Virus record (IMG/VR): IMGVR_UViG_3300035187_001512
Location: 1-50,166 of that record
Source of the DNA: a virus
Strand: one strand, 5' to 3'
DNA: 50,166 bases
In this document: positions 25,671 to 35,051 of the stretch, piece after piece
How positions within the stretch are numbered: the first letter of the stretch is position 1
How the letters are laid out: the number at the start of each line of letters is the position of its first letter
Translations under genes and position numbers: made by a program
Notes under the pieces: model-generated
What the model was told of the DNA's origin: nothing
Database searches by the model: none
Seen by the model: the letters and a program-made list of their open reading frames with translations, nothing else

Positions 25671-26390
25671 ATGATTACTATTCCTATAACTAAAATTTTA
25701 TTCCTTGACATTGAAACTGTTGGTATTACAAAAGATTTTGATACTTGTAAAGAAAGTTTCCCTAAACTTTCGAATCAGTTTGAAAATTATTATGATTGGT
25801 TCTTAAAGAGGTTTCCTGAAGATCAACTTGAGGGTAAGTCATTAGAAGAACAAAAAAACCATGTTTTTTCTACAAGGACTGCACTTGTTCCGGAGTTTGC
25901 AAAAATAATTTGTGTTTCCATGGCATTTGTTACTGATAAAGGCGAAATTAAACAACAAACTTTTGCAAATGATAATGAACTTATCTTATTAGAAGATGTC
26001 CAAAAACTCTTGGAAAGATGTGGTAAATTAGATTTTTATATGTGTGGACATAATTTGAAAAACTTTGACATACCAATGTTAGCAAAGAGGATGATCATAA
26101 ATGGTTTGAAACCACCATCAATTCTTCCTTCATTTGACACTAAACCATGGGAAGTTAAAGCCTTGGATACAAAAGAGATTTGGCAATATGGTGCTTACAC
26201 CTCCATTGGTTCCCTGGATTTAATGTGTACATGTTTAGACATACCTACTTCTAAAGATGGTGAAATTTCTGGTGATCAAGTCCACTCGGCATATTGGAAT
26301 GATAATAAGTTGACTGAAATATCAAAATATTGTGAACGAGATGTTGATGTATTGATTCAAACAATTAAAATTTTAAAAGAACTACGTTGA
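25671..26390 (+). CDS. DEDDy 3'-5' exonuclease (PolB-exonuclease-like)
   Basis: The 239-residue protein has an RNase H-like exonuclease fold. Exo I is FLDIETVG (near residue 11), Exo II is CGHNLKNFDIPML (near 124), and Exo III is YCERDVDVLI (near 220), the Y-x3-D form defining the DEDDy class. The size matches stand-alone predicted 3'-5' exonucleases related to the PolB proofreading domain. It probably degrades or trims single-stranded DNA during phage replication or repair. Its stop overlaps the dUTPase start. Why these two nucleic-acid genes sit within glycosyltransferases is unclear; the island may have grown around them. Confidence 0.88.
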   Translation: MITIPITKILFLDIETVGITKDFDTCKESFPKLSNQFENYYDWFLKRFPEDQLEGKSLEEQKNHVFSTRTALVPEFAKIICVSMAFVTDKGEIKQQTFANDNELILLEDVQKLLERCGKLDFYMCGHNLKNFDIPMLAKRMIINGLKPPSILPSFDTKPWEVKALDTKEIWQYGAYTSIGSLDLMCTCLDIPTSKDGEISGDQVHSAYWNDNKLTEISKYCERDVDVLIQTIKILKELR

Positions 26391-26980
26391 TGGATGAAAA
26401 AACAAAAGAATTACTAAACCAAGTAAAACATATTGAAGAAATTTTTGGTAAAGATTTTCAGGGATCTGAAAGTGAAATTATAAATAAATTTGGTTTGTTT
26501 ATCGAAGGTTTAGAAAGCGATGTAAAAAAAAATAATCCAACATTGGATTTAGAGTTTGTTCGAATTGATGGAGAAGCAATTACTCCAACATACGCATACC
26601 CAAGTGATTCTGGTATGGACTTGTTCTCAACTCATGAAGAAGAAATCCAACCCTTGGAAAGAAAACTAATTGGTACTGGATTGAAATTTAATATCCCTCA
26701 AAATTATGAGATCCAAATAAGGTCTAAAAGTGGATTGGCACTCAAACAGGGATTAATGGTGTTAAATTCACCTGGAACTGTAGATCAAGGATATTTAGGG
26801 GAAATCAAAGTGATATTATTTAACACCTCAAATCAAGTTGTTAAAATACAAAAAGGACAAAAAATTGCTCAAGCGGTCTTGACTCCAGTTGTTTCGGGTA
26901 AATGGGTAACACTCAAAGAAGTGACATCTTTAGAAGAAAAAGATAGATCTGATAATGGTTTTGGTAGCACAGGCATATGA
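26390..26980 (+). CDS. dut: dUTP diphosphatase with N-terminal extension
   Basis: All five trimeric dUTPase motifs are present: AYPSDSGMDLFS, RSKSGLALKQGLMV, GTVDQGYLGEIKVILFN, IQKGQKIAQAVL and RSDNGFGSTG. The enzyme hydrolyses dUTP to dUMP and pyrophosphate, keeping uracil out of DNA and feeding dTMP synthesis. The ATG at 26390, sharing its A with the exonuclease stop TGA, is chosen over the TTG at 26387. About 55 extra N-terminal residues (TKELLNQVKHIEEIFGKDF) form a predicted helix not needed for catalysis. The end overlaps the next start by 4 nt. Confidence 0.95.
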   Translation: MDEKTKELLNQVKHIEEIFGKDFQGSESEIINKFGLFIEGLESDVKKNNPTLDLEFVRIDGEAITPTYAYPSDSGMDLFSTHEEEIQPLERKLIGTGLKFNIPQNYEIQIRSKSGLALKQGLMVLNSPGTVDQGYLGEIKVILFNTSNQVVKIQKGQKIAQAVLTPVVSGKWVTLKEVTSLEEKDRSDNGFGSTGI

Positions 26981-28488
26981 TCAGTATTATTTACTCAACT
27001 CACAAAGACTCTGAGTACAATAACAAATTTAAACAACACTTATTACACACGGTTGGTGTTAAGGATGTTCAAATTTTAGAATATGTCAATCATAATCAAT
27101 ATTCCTTATCAGAAGTTTATAATAGTGGAATAACTGAATCTATTTATGACATTGTTGTGTGTTGTCATAATGACATTAAATTAGAAAAAAATTGGGGAAA
27201 AAAACTTTTAAGTGACTTTTCTAATAATCTGGAATTTGGTATAATTGGAAAAGCCGGATCATGTTATTTTCCCAAGTCCGGGGTTTATTGGGAAAAAATG
27301 AACCTAACAATGGTTGGTCAAGTATATCATCATCCACCAGGTCAAAACAAATGGTTAAGTAAATATTGTCCAAAATTTCCATTTTTAATCCCCGTAGTTA
27401 CAATTGATGGGTTATTTATTAGTTTTGATAAAACTAAAATTAAACATAATTTTGATGAGACAATTGGTAAGTTTCATTTCTATGATCATTTATTCTGTAT
27501 CCCAAATTATATGGACGGAGTTAAAATTGGTGTGTCCTCTTCATTTGAGATTACACATGAATCTGTTGGTCAACCAAATCAAGAATTTTGGGAAAGCAAA
27601 GAAAAGTTTCTTGAAAAATGGAAACATGTTTTACCAATTGATTTAAAGCCTTCACACCCATATCTCAATGAAAATAATAAGTCAAAACAAATAAAAAACC
27701 AACCCAAAGTTGCCGTTATTATACCAACTAAAAATAATATAAATTTATTAATAAATTGTTTGAATTCTTTTTTCAAAAATTGTAACCCAGATTACTTTGA
27801 AATTTTTATTGCAGATACCGGATCTTCTGATGACGAATTAAATGAAATAAAAAAGTATATCCAAAAAGAAAATAATATAAATTTGTTATTATATGATTAT
27901 TATAATTTCTCTAAAATTAACAATGATGTTGTTAAAAATCATTTATCTGATAAATTTGAGTATTTATTGTTCTGTAACAATGACATAGTTTTATTGACTG
28001 ATGTAATTTACAATTTGATTACTATTTTTAAAAACCATAAAAATGTTGGAACTGTTGGTTGTAGACTTCACTATGAGGATAATACCTTACAACATCAGGG
28101 GATAACAATTTTTTTGAAACAGAATGTTAAACAAATATCTGTTGATCATTTAGGAAAAAATAGTTATTACAATTTTGATACGACAACTAAACATGTTTTG
28201 GGTAATACCGCAGCATTAATGATGATTAGAAAAAACACATTTGAAAAAATTGGAGGTTTTGATGAATCATTGAGACATTGTTTCGAAGACGTTTTATTAA
28301 ATTTAAAGTTGACGGTTTCAGGTTATAGTAATTATTATTCTCCTGACTCTGTTGCTTACCACCTTGAGTCTGCCTCAAGAGATATAAAAACAACAAATAA
28401 TGAAATGATTCAAGATTACAATAATATATTGGTTCCATATATTAAAAATAATTTTGAAAAACTTAAAAAATTTGTATTAATTAATTAA
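26977..28488 (+). CDS. Two-domain glycosyltransferase, GT2-like C-terminal half
   Basis: A 503-residue protein. Residues 1-225 resemble a GT-A fold domain (MISIIYSTHKDSEYNNKF; VVCCHNDIKLEKNWGKKL; VVTIDGLFISFDK). Residues ~240-500 are a canonical GT2 domain: VAVIIPTKNNINLLINCLNSF, then LLFCNNDIVLL as the DxD-type metal site, and GGFDESLRHCFEDVLLNLKL, which supplies the ED general-base motif. The two halves may transfer sugars in succession. It overlaps the dUTPase stop and is followed by a 11-nt gap. Membrane segments are not evident, so it is probably cytoplasmic. Confidence 0.82.
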   Translation: MISIIYSTHKDSEYNNKFKQHLLHTVGVKDVQILEYVNHNQYSLSEVYNSGITESIYDIVVCCHNDIKLEKNWGKKLLSDFSNNLEFGIIGKAGSCYFPKSGVYWEKMNLTMVGQVYHHPPGQNKWLSKYCPKFPFLIPVVTIDGLFISFDKTKIKHNFDETIGKFHFYDHLFCIPNYMDGVKIGVSSSFEITHESVGQPNQEFWESKEKFLEKWKHVLPIDLKPSHPYLNENNKSKQIKNQPKVAVIIPTKNNINLLINCLNSFFKNCNPDYFEIFIADTGSSDDELNEIKKYIQKENNINLLLYDYYNFSKINNDVVKNHLSDKFEYLLFCNNDIVLLTDVIYNLITIFKNHKNVGTVGCRLHYEDNTLQHQGITIFLKQNVKQISVDHLGKNSYYNFDTTTKHVLGNTAALMMIRKNTFEKIGGFDESLRHCFEDVLLNLKLTVSGYSNYYSPDSVAYHLESASRDIKTTNNEMIQDYNNILVPYIKNNFEKLKKFVLIN

Positions 28489-28499
28489 AAAAATATCGT

Positions 28500-29372
28500 A
28501 TGAAAATTTTAATCGGTTGTCTCTTATTTCGTGAATTTACTGGTTCCGAGATGTATGTGTTCGAACTTGCTAAAAACTTACAAAAGTTAGGGTGTGATGT
28601 CACCATCACCTCACCTCATATTGGTGGACCACTAACTGATTTAGCCGTAAGTTTGGGAATAAAAGTTCATAACATAAAAGTTCCATTTACAAACAAAAAT
28701 TACGATATTATTCACTCACAACACTATCCCGTAACTCAAACTTTACTCAAGTTATTTCCAAAAAATAAAATGATTTGTACAATTCATTCTGAGGTAATTT
28801 CCCTAGAAAACCCAATCATTCACGAAAATATTAAAAAATACATAACAATTAGACCAGAAATTCAAAATCATATTATAAAAAACTTTTGGATTCCTGAAAA
28901 TAAAACATGTGTTATTTACAACCCAATTGATACTAATAAGTTTAACACGAATGATACAACTTCTGGTAATTATACATTATTTGTTGGAACTATAGATTAT
29001 TTAAGACAAAATACAATAAGAGATCTGGTTGATAAAACAAAGTCTGAAAACAAAGAATTATATTTAGTAGGAAAAAATCATGCAAATTATTTGAATGAAA
29101 TTTTATCTAATCAACATGTCAAACATTTCAACCAGACCTATGATGTGGAAAAATTCGTAAAAAATTGCTCAGAGACAGCAGGAATACTTCTTGGTCGGAC
29201 AACCATTGAAGGTTGGCTGTGTGGAAAACCAGGATGGATATATAATGTTGATGGCTCGGGAAATATTCTTAATAAAGAAAGGTTTGACATTCCTGAAGAT
29301 ATTACTAAATTTGATTCAGTAGAAGTATCAAAAAAAATAAAAGAAGAATATATAAAAATTTTAAATGATTAA
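28500..29372 (+). CDS. GT4-like glycosyltransferase, short form
   Basis: A 290-residue GT-B-like protein with the family's opening (KILIGCLLFREFTGSEMYVFELAKNL) and an acceptor domain containing HSEVISLENPIIH. A shortened donor domain has YTLFVGTIDYLRQNTI and LGRTTIEGWLCGKPGW in the usual Glu-bearing donor site. Normal GT4 enzymes run 350-400 residues, so the donor domain is compact, though no frameshift is seen. Its end overlaps the next start by 8 nt, indicating coupled translation. Confidence 0.75.
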   Translation: MKILIGCLLFREFTGSEMYVFELAKNLQKLGCDVTITSPHIGGPLTDLAVSLGIKVHNIKVPFTNKNYDIIHSQHYPVTQTLLKLFPKNKMICTIHSEVISLENPIIHENIKKYITIRPEIQNHIIKNFWIPENKTCVIYNPIDTNKFNTNDTTSGNYTLFVGTIDYLRQNTIRDLVDKTKSENKELYLVGKNHANYLNEILSNQHVKHFNQTYDVEKFVKNCSETAGILLGRTTIEGWLCGKPGWIYNVDGSGNILNKERFDIPEDITKFDSVEVSKKIKEEYIKILND

Positions 29373-30096
29373 GATAATAAGTTGTTTTTGGAATGTCGAG
29401 GAGTACATCATAAAATGTTTAGATTCAGTAATTAACCAAAACCTAAAAGATTTTAAAATGTTTTTAGTTGATGATTTTTCGGATGATAATACTGTAAATT
29501 TAATACGAGAAAAAATTAAAGATGATGATAGATTTATATTAATTGTCAATCAAGAAAAAAAATTCAAACTTAAAAATATTGACGACCTATTATTAGATGA
29601 AAACTTATTTGATGATGAGGATATAATAGTGGAGTTAGATGGTGATGATTGGTTAGAGAATAACAATGTTTTATCTTTAATTAATGAAAAATACAAACAA
29701 AATAAAAATTTGTGGATTACAAACGGTAGTTTTGTTTATTCTAGTGGTAAATTTGGGTTTTCATCTAAAGTTAACCCAGACACTATTAGAAAAGATACTT
29801 TTTTATTTTCACATTTAAGAACTTGGAAGGTTCATTTATGGAGAAACATTGAGGAAAAATCTTTTATAGATATAGATGGTCAGTATTTTAAATCTGGAGC
29901 AGATACCGCATATTGTTTTCCTATGGTTGAAATGGCGGGAAATAGACATTATGAATATATACCAAATATACTTTATGTTTATAATGAACAAAACCCAAGA
30001 AATGATCATAAACCCGGTAGTGGATCAGGTGGACCTCACGAACAAGTTAGATGTTCTAATATTATTAGAAACTTTCCTAAATATAAAAATTTATAA
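29365..30096 (+). CDS. GT2-family glycosyltransferase
   Basis: A 243-residue GT-A enzyme. The N-terminus has IISCFWNVEEYIIKCLDSVINQ and FLVDDFSDDNTV, the classic GT2 nucleotide-binding start. IVELDGDDWLENN near residue 90 gives the DxD metal motif. The C-terminal part (GADTAYCFPMVEMAGNRHYEY) is compatible with an acceptor loop. It lies between GT4-like and GT11 genes in an overlapping run. Donor and acceptor are unknown. Confidence 0.82.
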   Translation: MIKIISCFWNVEEYIIKCLDSVINQNLKDFKMFLVDDFSDDNTVNLIREKIKDDDRFILIVNQEKKFKLKNIDDLLLDENLFDDEDIIVELDGDDWLENNNVLSLINEKYKQNKNLWITNGSFVYSSGKFGFSSKVNPDTIRKDTFLFSHLRTWKVHLWRNIEEKSFIDIDGQYFKSGADTAYCFPMVEMAGNRHYEYIPNILYVYNEQNPRNDHKPGSGSGGPHEQVRCSNIIRNFPKYKNL

Positions 30097-30099
30097 CAC

Positions 30100-30915
30100 A
30101 TGATAATAACAGCATATCTGATGGGAGGATTAGGAAACCAAATGTTTCAAATATCTAACGCATTATCACAAAGTTGGAATAATAAATGTGAATACAGATT
30201 TAATCCAAAATCATACACACCACTACAAGGAAACGATACGTCTAGATACGTAAATAACATATTTAAAAAAATCAATTTTACTTATGATAATTTAGTAACA
30301 CATAGACATAATGAAGTGACTTGGTCATATTATGACAAACCAATTTTACCTAATACTAATATCGAGTTTTATGGATACTACCAGAGCAGTAAAAATTTTA
30401 TGAGTTATAAACATAAAATAATTGATTTGTTTTCTCCTTCTGATGAAGAAATTAATTCACTCACAATTAAATACCCCCAGATAAAATTAAATAACACGGT
30501 CTCCTTACATGTAAGAAGAGGTGATTATCTGAATTCACCAACAATACATCCTGTAGTATCTAAATCATACGTACAAACTGCATTAAAAATGATTGGAGAG
30601 TATTCTCATCTTTTTATTTTTACCGATGATAGAACTTGGGTGTTAGAAAATTTAGATAACGAAAACTATACAATTGTTGATGATGAGGATTATAATGAAT
30701 TGTGGTTGATGAGTATGTGTGAAAACAACATAATATCGAATTCAACTTTCTCTTGGTGGGGATCATTTTTAAATAAAAATGAAACCAAAAGAGTAATTGC
30801 ACCATCAATATGGTTTGGAGACAATGGTCCTAAAAATTATAAAGATATCTATGAAAATAATTGGGAAATAATAAATACAAAAATAAAAGAAGGAGAATTA
30901 GTTTATGTTGCTTGA
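30100..30915 (+). CDS. GT11 alpha-1,2-fucosyltransferase-like
   Basis: The 271-residue protein shows all the GT11 landmarks: MGGLGNQMFQISNALS at the N-terminus, VSLHVRRGDYLNSP as the GDP-binding HxRRGDY motif (near residue 135), and NIISNSTFSWWGSFLN near 210. GT11 enzymes transfer L-fucose, or a close analogue, from GDP-fucose. Length is usual for bacterial members. It starts 3 nt after the previous stop and overlaps the next gene by 11 nt. The window has no GDP-fucose synthase, but the epimerase at 36730 would make GDP-L-galactose, a possible donor. Confidence 0.9.
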   Translation: MIITAYLMGGLGNQMFQISNALSQSWNNKCEYRFNPKSYTPLQGNDTSRYVNNIFKKINFTYDNLVTHRHNEVTWSYYDKPILPNTNIEFYGYYQSSKNFMSYKHKIIDLFSPSDEEINSLTIKYPQIKLNNTVSLHVRRGDYLNSPTIHPVVSKSYVQTALKMIGEYSHLFIFTDDRTWVLENLDNENYTIVDDEDYNELWLMSMCENNIISNSTFSWWGSFLNKNETKRVIAPSIWFGDNGPKNYKDIYENNWEIINTKIKEGELVYVA

Positions 30916-31522
30916 TCTTGAAATGTTAGTAAAAAAATACAATATGGATATCAATGGTGTGATACATATTGGTGCCCATTTTGGGGAAGAAAATAATGTT
31001 TATAATAATTTAAATTTAAAAAACAGAATATTTTTTGAACCTTTAGAGAAGAATTTTAATAAACTATTAGAAAATGTTGGTGAGGACTTTATCAAACATA
31101 AAATTGCATTAGGTAATGAAAATAAAAATGTCGAGATGTTTGTAGAGGAAGCAAACATGGGTCAATCCAGTTCAATACTTAAACCATTACTACATTTAAA
31201 ACAGTACCCACACATTCAATTTAACAACATTGAAGTTGTAGAAATGAAAAGATTGGATGATATGGATATAAATTTAAAAAATTTTAATTTTATTAATATT
31301 GATGTTCAGGGTTACGAACTGGAAGTCTTTAAGGGTTCCGTTGAAACTCTGAAAAGTATTGACTATATAATGTCTGAAATTAATAGAGATGAGGTTTATG
31401 AAAATTGTGCCAAAATTGAAGAATTAAAAGAGTTTTTAAAACCCTTTGGATTTAATTTGGTTGAACAGAATTGGGCTGGACACACTTGGGGTGACGGTTT
31501 ATTTATAAAAATAAAAAAATAA
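30905..31522 (+). CDS. FkbM-family methyltransferase (first of three)
   Basis: A 205-residue SAM-dependent methyltransferase. Motif I is GVIHIGAHFGEENNVY (near residue 19) and the FkbM signature INIDVQGYELEVFKGS lies near 135. FkbM enzymes O-methylate sugars or small molecules. The C-terminal NWAGHTWGDGLFIKIKK completes the beta strand of the fold. It is translationally coupled to the GT11 gene, fitting O-methylation of the sugar chain being built. The precise position methylated is unknown. Confidence 0.85.
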   Translation: MLLDLEMLVKKYNMDINGVIHIGAHFGEENNVYNNLNLKNRIFFEPLEKNFNKLLENVGEDFIKHKIALGNENKNVEMFVEEANMGQSSSILKPLLHLKQYPHIQFNNIEVVEMKRLDDMDINLKNFNFINIDVQGYELEVFKGSVETLKSIDYIMSEINRDEVYENCAKIEELKEFLKPFGFNLVEQNWAGHTWGDGLFIKIKK

Positions 31523-31527
31523 AAAAA

Positions 31528-32154
31528 ATGTTAATATTCGATATTGGGGCAAACAGAGGTTTATTCACGGATAAATGTATAAATTTATTCGGTGATAATT
31601 TTAAAATCATAACGATTGAGGCCAATCCTTCTCTATGTGATTTCTTAGTCAACAAATATAAAAACAGTAGTAATGTTACCGTATTAAACACTGTAATGTC
31701 CGAAAATGACAATGATGATATTGATTTTTACGTTAGTAACGCAGATACCATATCAACAGCATCATTAGACTGGATTAATAATTCTAGATTTACAAAAAAT
31801 TACGTGTGGTATGAACCCTTAAAATTAAAGTCAACATCGTTAGACAGTCTAATATTAAAATACGGTGAACCTGACTTAATAAAGATAGATGTCGAGGGGT
31901 ATGAATTAGAGGTATTAAAGGGTCTTACTAAAAAATCTAAAGAGATATGTTTTGAATGGGCGGAAGAGCAATATGATAATATTAACAAAATAATACGTCA
32001 TTTACAATCTTTAGGGTATTCCGAATTTGGGTATATAATGGGGGACGATTATATGAAAAAACCAGAAATCTATTGCAAGTGGGAAGAATCGGATTTTCAT
32101 AGTGACGTTGATCCGAAAAGAAAAGAAACTTGGGGAATGATATGGACAAAATAG
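31528..32154 (+). CDS. FkbM-family methyltransferase (second of three)
   Basis: A 208-residue protein with motif I LIFDIGANRGLFTDKC at the N-terminus and the FkbM block LIKIDVEGYELEVLKGL near residue 112. It has its own acidic middle segment (SENDNDDIDFYVSNADT), so it is not a simple copy of the neighbouring FkbM gene. The ATG follows an A-rich stretch, and a TTATTTATA-like sequence lies about 20 nt upstream inside the preceding gene. It overlaps the GT10 gene by 13 nt. Confidence 0.85.
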   Translation: MLIFDIGANRGLFTDKCINLFGDNFKIITIEANPSLCDFLVNKYKNSSNVTVLNTVMSENDNDDIDFYVSNADTISTASLDWINNSRFTKNYVWYEPLKLKSTSLDSLILKYGEPDLIKIDVEGYELEVLKGLTKKSKEICFEWAEEQYDNINKIIRHLQSLGYSEFGYIMGDDYMKKPEIYCKWEESDFHSDVDPKRKETWGMIWTK

Positions 32155-32927
32155 GTTTGATAGGTGGAGGATTCCAACACGCATTTTCATCTACTTTATG
32201 GAAAAAACCAACCAAATTTAGTTGGTCAAAAAACAAAATAGAAGACATTACGTTTTTTGTTGATGAATCTATTGAGTACGGTTTAAACGTGAAATGTGAA
32301 AGAAAATTCGCATGGTTGTTGGAATCAAGAAAAATAAGTCCCAGATCAGTTCAATTTGTAAAACAAAATTGGCAAAGAATTTCTTCTGAGTATGAAATAT
32401 TATTTACTCACAATAAAGAAATATATGAACTTACGGATAATTTTGTTTATTTACCACCTCACGGATTCTGGATTGAATCTCCAAAAATTTACCCCAAATC
32501 CAAGTTAGTGTCTATGATTTCATCAAACAAAAATTACCCACATAGATTAAATTGGGTAAATAAGTTGAAAGACTCCTTAGACTTATATGGTATGGGATTT
32601 AAAAGTTTTGAAAAAAAGGAATCCGCACTTAACGATTATATGTTTTCAGTTACAATAGAAAATGATATCTATGAGACGTATTGGTCTGAAAAAATTCTAG
32701 ATTGTTTTGCAACAGGTACAATACCAATTTATTTGGGTTCGCCTGATATTGGTGACTTTTTTAATATGGATGGTATAATACTATTGACTGATGATTTTGA
32801 CATTAATAGTTTAAGTATTGATGAATATAATAGTCGTATTCCAGCAATAAAAGATAACCTCAATAGAGTTCTAAACTATGATATAATTGAAGATATAATT
32901 TACAATAAATGGATAAGATTGCAATAA
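32142..32927 (+). CDS. GT10-like alpha-1,3-fucosyltransferase
   Basis: About 261 residues from the ATG at 32142; an upstream TTG at 32130 lies further inside the previous gene. The C-terminal half carries the GT10 donor region: YMFSVTIENDIYETYWSEKI, then DCFATGTIPIYLGSPDIGDFFN, matching the E-N-(x)n-Y-x-T/S-E-K pattern of alpha-1,3/4-fucosyltransferases. The N-terminus (KFAWLLESRKISP) also fits bacterial GT10 enzymes. It would use GDP-L-fucose or an analogue such as GDP-L-galactose. It overlaps both neighbours. Confidence 0.85.
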   Translation: MDKIGLIGGGFQHAFSSTLWKKPTKFSWSKNKIEDITFFVDESIEYGLNVKCERKFAWLLESRKISPRSVQFVKQNWQRISSEYEILFTHNKEIYELTDNFVYLPPHGFWIESPKIYPKSKLVSMISSNKNYPHRLNWVNKLKDSLDLYGMGFKSFEKKESALNDYMFSVTIENDIYETYWSEKILDCFATGTIPIYLGSPDIGDFFNMDGIILLTDDFDINSLSIDEYNSRIPAIKDNLNRVLNYDIIEDIIYNKWIRLQ

Positions 32928-33622
32928 TAAAACAACCAGCAGGATTAGGTGATATTTTATTTACAACTAAAATAAGAAAGTTTTTGGAAAATGACGGTTA
33001 TAAAGTATTTCATCCGGTGATTAATGAGTATTCGTGGATTAGTGAATATATAGAAGGGAACTTTCCAGTAATCAACAAATTCAAATATTCTTCTATCTTA
33101 CAAAATTCCACCCTAACACCCAATAAAATATATATAGATAACAAAGAAATTTTTTTGATACCACTACAAACAGCGGATAGACTTTTCAATGGATCTGTCA
33201 TGGATGCAAAATATAAACTGATGAACCTTAAATTAGACGACTGGTCAGATTATTTATCTATAAATAGAAATAAAAAAAAAGAAGAAGAATTGTTTAGTTT
33301 GTTGAATTTAAAAGAAAATGATGAATATATCGTGGTTAATAACAAATTTGGTTCTCCCCCAAATTTTGCTATTAAAAATATAAAAATTAATACCGATTGT
33401 AAAATTATAGATATGGGATTTTACCATGGATTTACTTTGTTTGATTGGATAAAAGTATTGGAATTATCAAAAGAAATCCACGTAGTTGAATCCTCAATTA
33501 ATTATATTTTAGAAAAGGAAAATATAGAACCCGGTAAAGTGTTTATTTATTCTAAACATGTTCCATCGTCTTTTGATCACGTTAAACATTTATTTTCTAA
33601 AGATTGGAATTATATTTTTTAA
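32909..33622 (+). CDS. GT9-like protein, short and divergent
   Basis: A 237-residue protein opening with IAIIKQPAGLGDILFTTKIRKF, the GT9-type acceptor-domain entry. The remainder is diverged: VVNNKFGSPPNFAIKNIK and TLFDWIKVLELSKEIHVVES look like a compact donor domain that keeps the GT9 position for a Ser/Glu-binding loop. Normal GT9 proteins are over 300 residues, so this may be a minimal or altered enzyme. It overlaps the GT10 gene by 19 nt and is followed 7 nt later by a GT2-like gene. Activity is uncertain. Confidence 0.65.
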   Translation: MDKIAIIKQPAGLGDILFTTKIRKFLENDGYKVFHPVINEYSWISEYIEGNFPVINKFKYSSILQNSTLTPNKIYIDNKEIFLIPLQTADRLFNGSVMDAKYKLMNLKLDDWSDYLSINRNKKKEEELFSLLNLKENDEYIVVNNKFGSPPNFAIKNIKINTDCKIIDMGFYHGFTLFDWIKVLELSKEIHVVESSINYILEKENIEPGKVFIYSKHVPSSFDHVKHLFSKDWNYIF

Positions 33623-33629
33623 AAAAACT

Positions 33630-34460
33630 ATGAAAATATCTGCGGTTATAACATCTAGAAATGATAATTATGGTGGTCATTTATCTCACCGAGCCAGAAT
33701 GTGTTTAACTAATTTCATTGAAAGATATGATGAGGTTATTTATGTTGATTGGAATTCTAAAACTAACTCATTAATAGAGGACATTAAATTATCGTTACCA
33801 CAAAAAAATAAATTAAAACATGTTTTAGTTACCCCCTATGACGTGAAACAATTGAACGAAATTTATGAATCTATTGATATTGTCGAAGTGGTGGGTAGAA
33901 ATATAGGTATCAGATTAAGTGAATGTGATTTTATTGTTTCTACAAATATTGATATCATTGCCGACAAACCAGATTTGAAGTCCTTAGATAAAGATACATT
34001 ATATACTGTTCCCAGAAGGGACGTACAAGTCAGTGAGTTCCTAAATGTTAATAATGATATTGAATTTGGAAATTCATTAATATTGAACCAAAATAATTAT
34101 CCGGAGAAACCCGATGCAAATAGAAAAGAAGATATTGGAGATCCTTGGTCGTTAGTGATATGTTGTGGTGACTATCAAGTTGCTCACAGGGATTTATGGC
34201 ATAAAATGAGGGGATTTGAGGAATCTATGATTTATCGAAATTTTGCCGATACAAACTTAATGAAAAAAGGTTCAATATACGGTAAAATTTCGAAATTAAA
34301 ATTACCTATTTTTCATTTAAATCATAGTGGTCATGGTGATGGTACTGGAGGCGTGACTATCAGTAATGACAAAAGTAAGTATGTACAAAATTTTACACAC
34401 ACCGAAAACTCTGAAGATTGGGGTTTTTACAAAAATAAATTTAAAATCGAAATAATATGA
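33630..34460 (+). CDS. GT-A glycosyltransferase-like
   Basis: The ATG at 33630 (MKISAVITSRNDNYGG) is chosen because the longer frame from 33558 would overlap the previous gene by 65 nt and add an unrelated hydrophobic leader. The 276-residue protein has a GT2-like N-terminus, IVSTNIDIIAD as a DxD-like site, and LWHKMRGFEESMIYRNFAD as the downstream acceptor or base motif. The C-terminus is His/Gly-rich (HLNHSGHGDGTGGV). It overlaps the third FkbM gene by 4 nt (ATGA). Confidence 0.75.
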   Translation: MKISAVITSRNDNYGGHLSHRARMCLTNFIERYDEVIYVDWNSKTNSLIEDIKLSLPQKNKLKHVLVTPYDVKQLNEIYESIDIVEVVGRNIGIRLSECDFIVSTNIDIIADKPDLKSLDKDTLYTVPRRDVQVSEFLNVNNDIEFGNSLILNQNNYPEKPDANRKEDIGDPWSLVICCGDYQVAHRDLWHKMRGFEESMIYRNFADTNLMKKGSIYGKISKLKLPIFHLNHSGHGDGTGGVTISNDKSKYVQNFTHTENSEDWGFYKNKFKIEII

Positions 34461-35050
34461 ATGACACACAAACATTTACACAATGGTTGTCGCAAACTAA
34501 TGATTCATTAAATATAGTATTAGACATAGGTGCTAACTATGGAGACTTTTATGAATTAGTAAAACACAAGAATATTAACCAATATCACTACTTTGAACCA
34601 GATATTGATAATTTTAAGATTTGTTTTTCAAATTTAAACAATTATGAGAATACCATTAAACATAATTTTGGAATTTATTATGGTAAAACCGAATCGAAAG
34701 TACAGGGTATTGGAGATAATAATAGTGGTGGTTATATGGTTTCAGAAATTAATAAAGAATATAAAGATGATATATGGGGTAAAAGATTGGTTTACTACCC
34801 AGAAAAGGTTTTTAGTTTAAAAACTTTAGAGGAAATTATAAGCACTCCAGCAGATTTAGTAAAAATTGATGTTGAAGCATCCGAATATAATATAATAGAA
34901 TTTTCTTCTATATTGAAAGTTAGTGACAATCTAATGATAGAATGGCATAATAAAGATATTAATTTTGTGTCTGAGTTTATAAAAAAACACTTACCAAATC
35001 ACAATATAATTGATGTTAAAGGTACATTAACGTTTTTAAAATTAAAATAA
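34457..35050 (+). CDS. FkbM-family methyltransferase (third of three)
   Basis: A 197-residue SAM-dependent methyltransferase with motif I NIVLDIGANYGDFYELV near residue 20 and the FkbM block LVKIDVEASEYNIIEF near 133, where the usual G-Y of the EGYE motif is replaced by A-S. Sequence similarity to the other two FkbM genes is limited to the motifs, so separate acquisition is likelier than recent duplication. It is coupled to the preceding gene by an ATGA overlap. Confidence 0.8.
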   Translation: MNDTQTFTQWLSQTNDSLNIVLDIGANYGDFYELVKHKNINQYHYFEPDIDNFKICFSNLNNYENTIKHNFGIYYGKTESKVQGIGDNNSGGYMVSEINKEYKDDIWGKRLVYYPEKVFSLKTLEEIISTPADLVKIDVEASEYNIIEFSSILKVSDNLMIEWHNKDINFVSEFIKKHLPNHNIIDVKGTLTFLKLK

Positions 35051-35051
35051 T

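Noticed and set aside
31499-31507. TTATTTATA before the second FkbM gene as a late promoter
   Set aside because: It lies within codons of the preceding gene, about 20 nt from the start, outside the 5-13 nt spacing of the other copies; AT-rich sequence makes chance matches likely.
33558-33629. Upstream ATG extending the GT-A gene at 33630 by 24 residues
   Set aside because: It lies inside the preceding coding region and adds an unrelated hydrophobic leader before a normal GT start (MKISAVITSRND).
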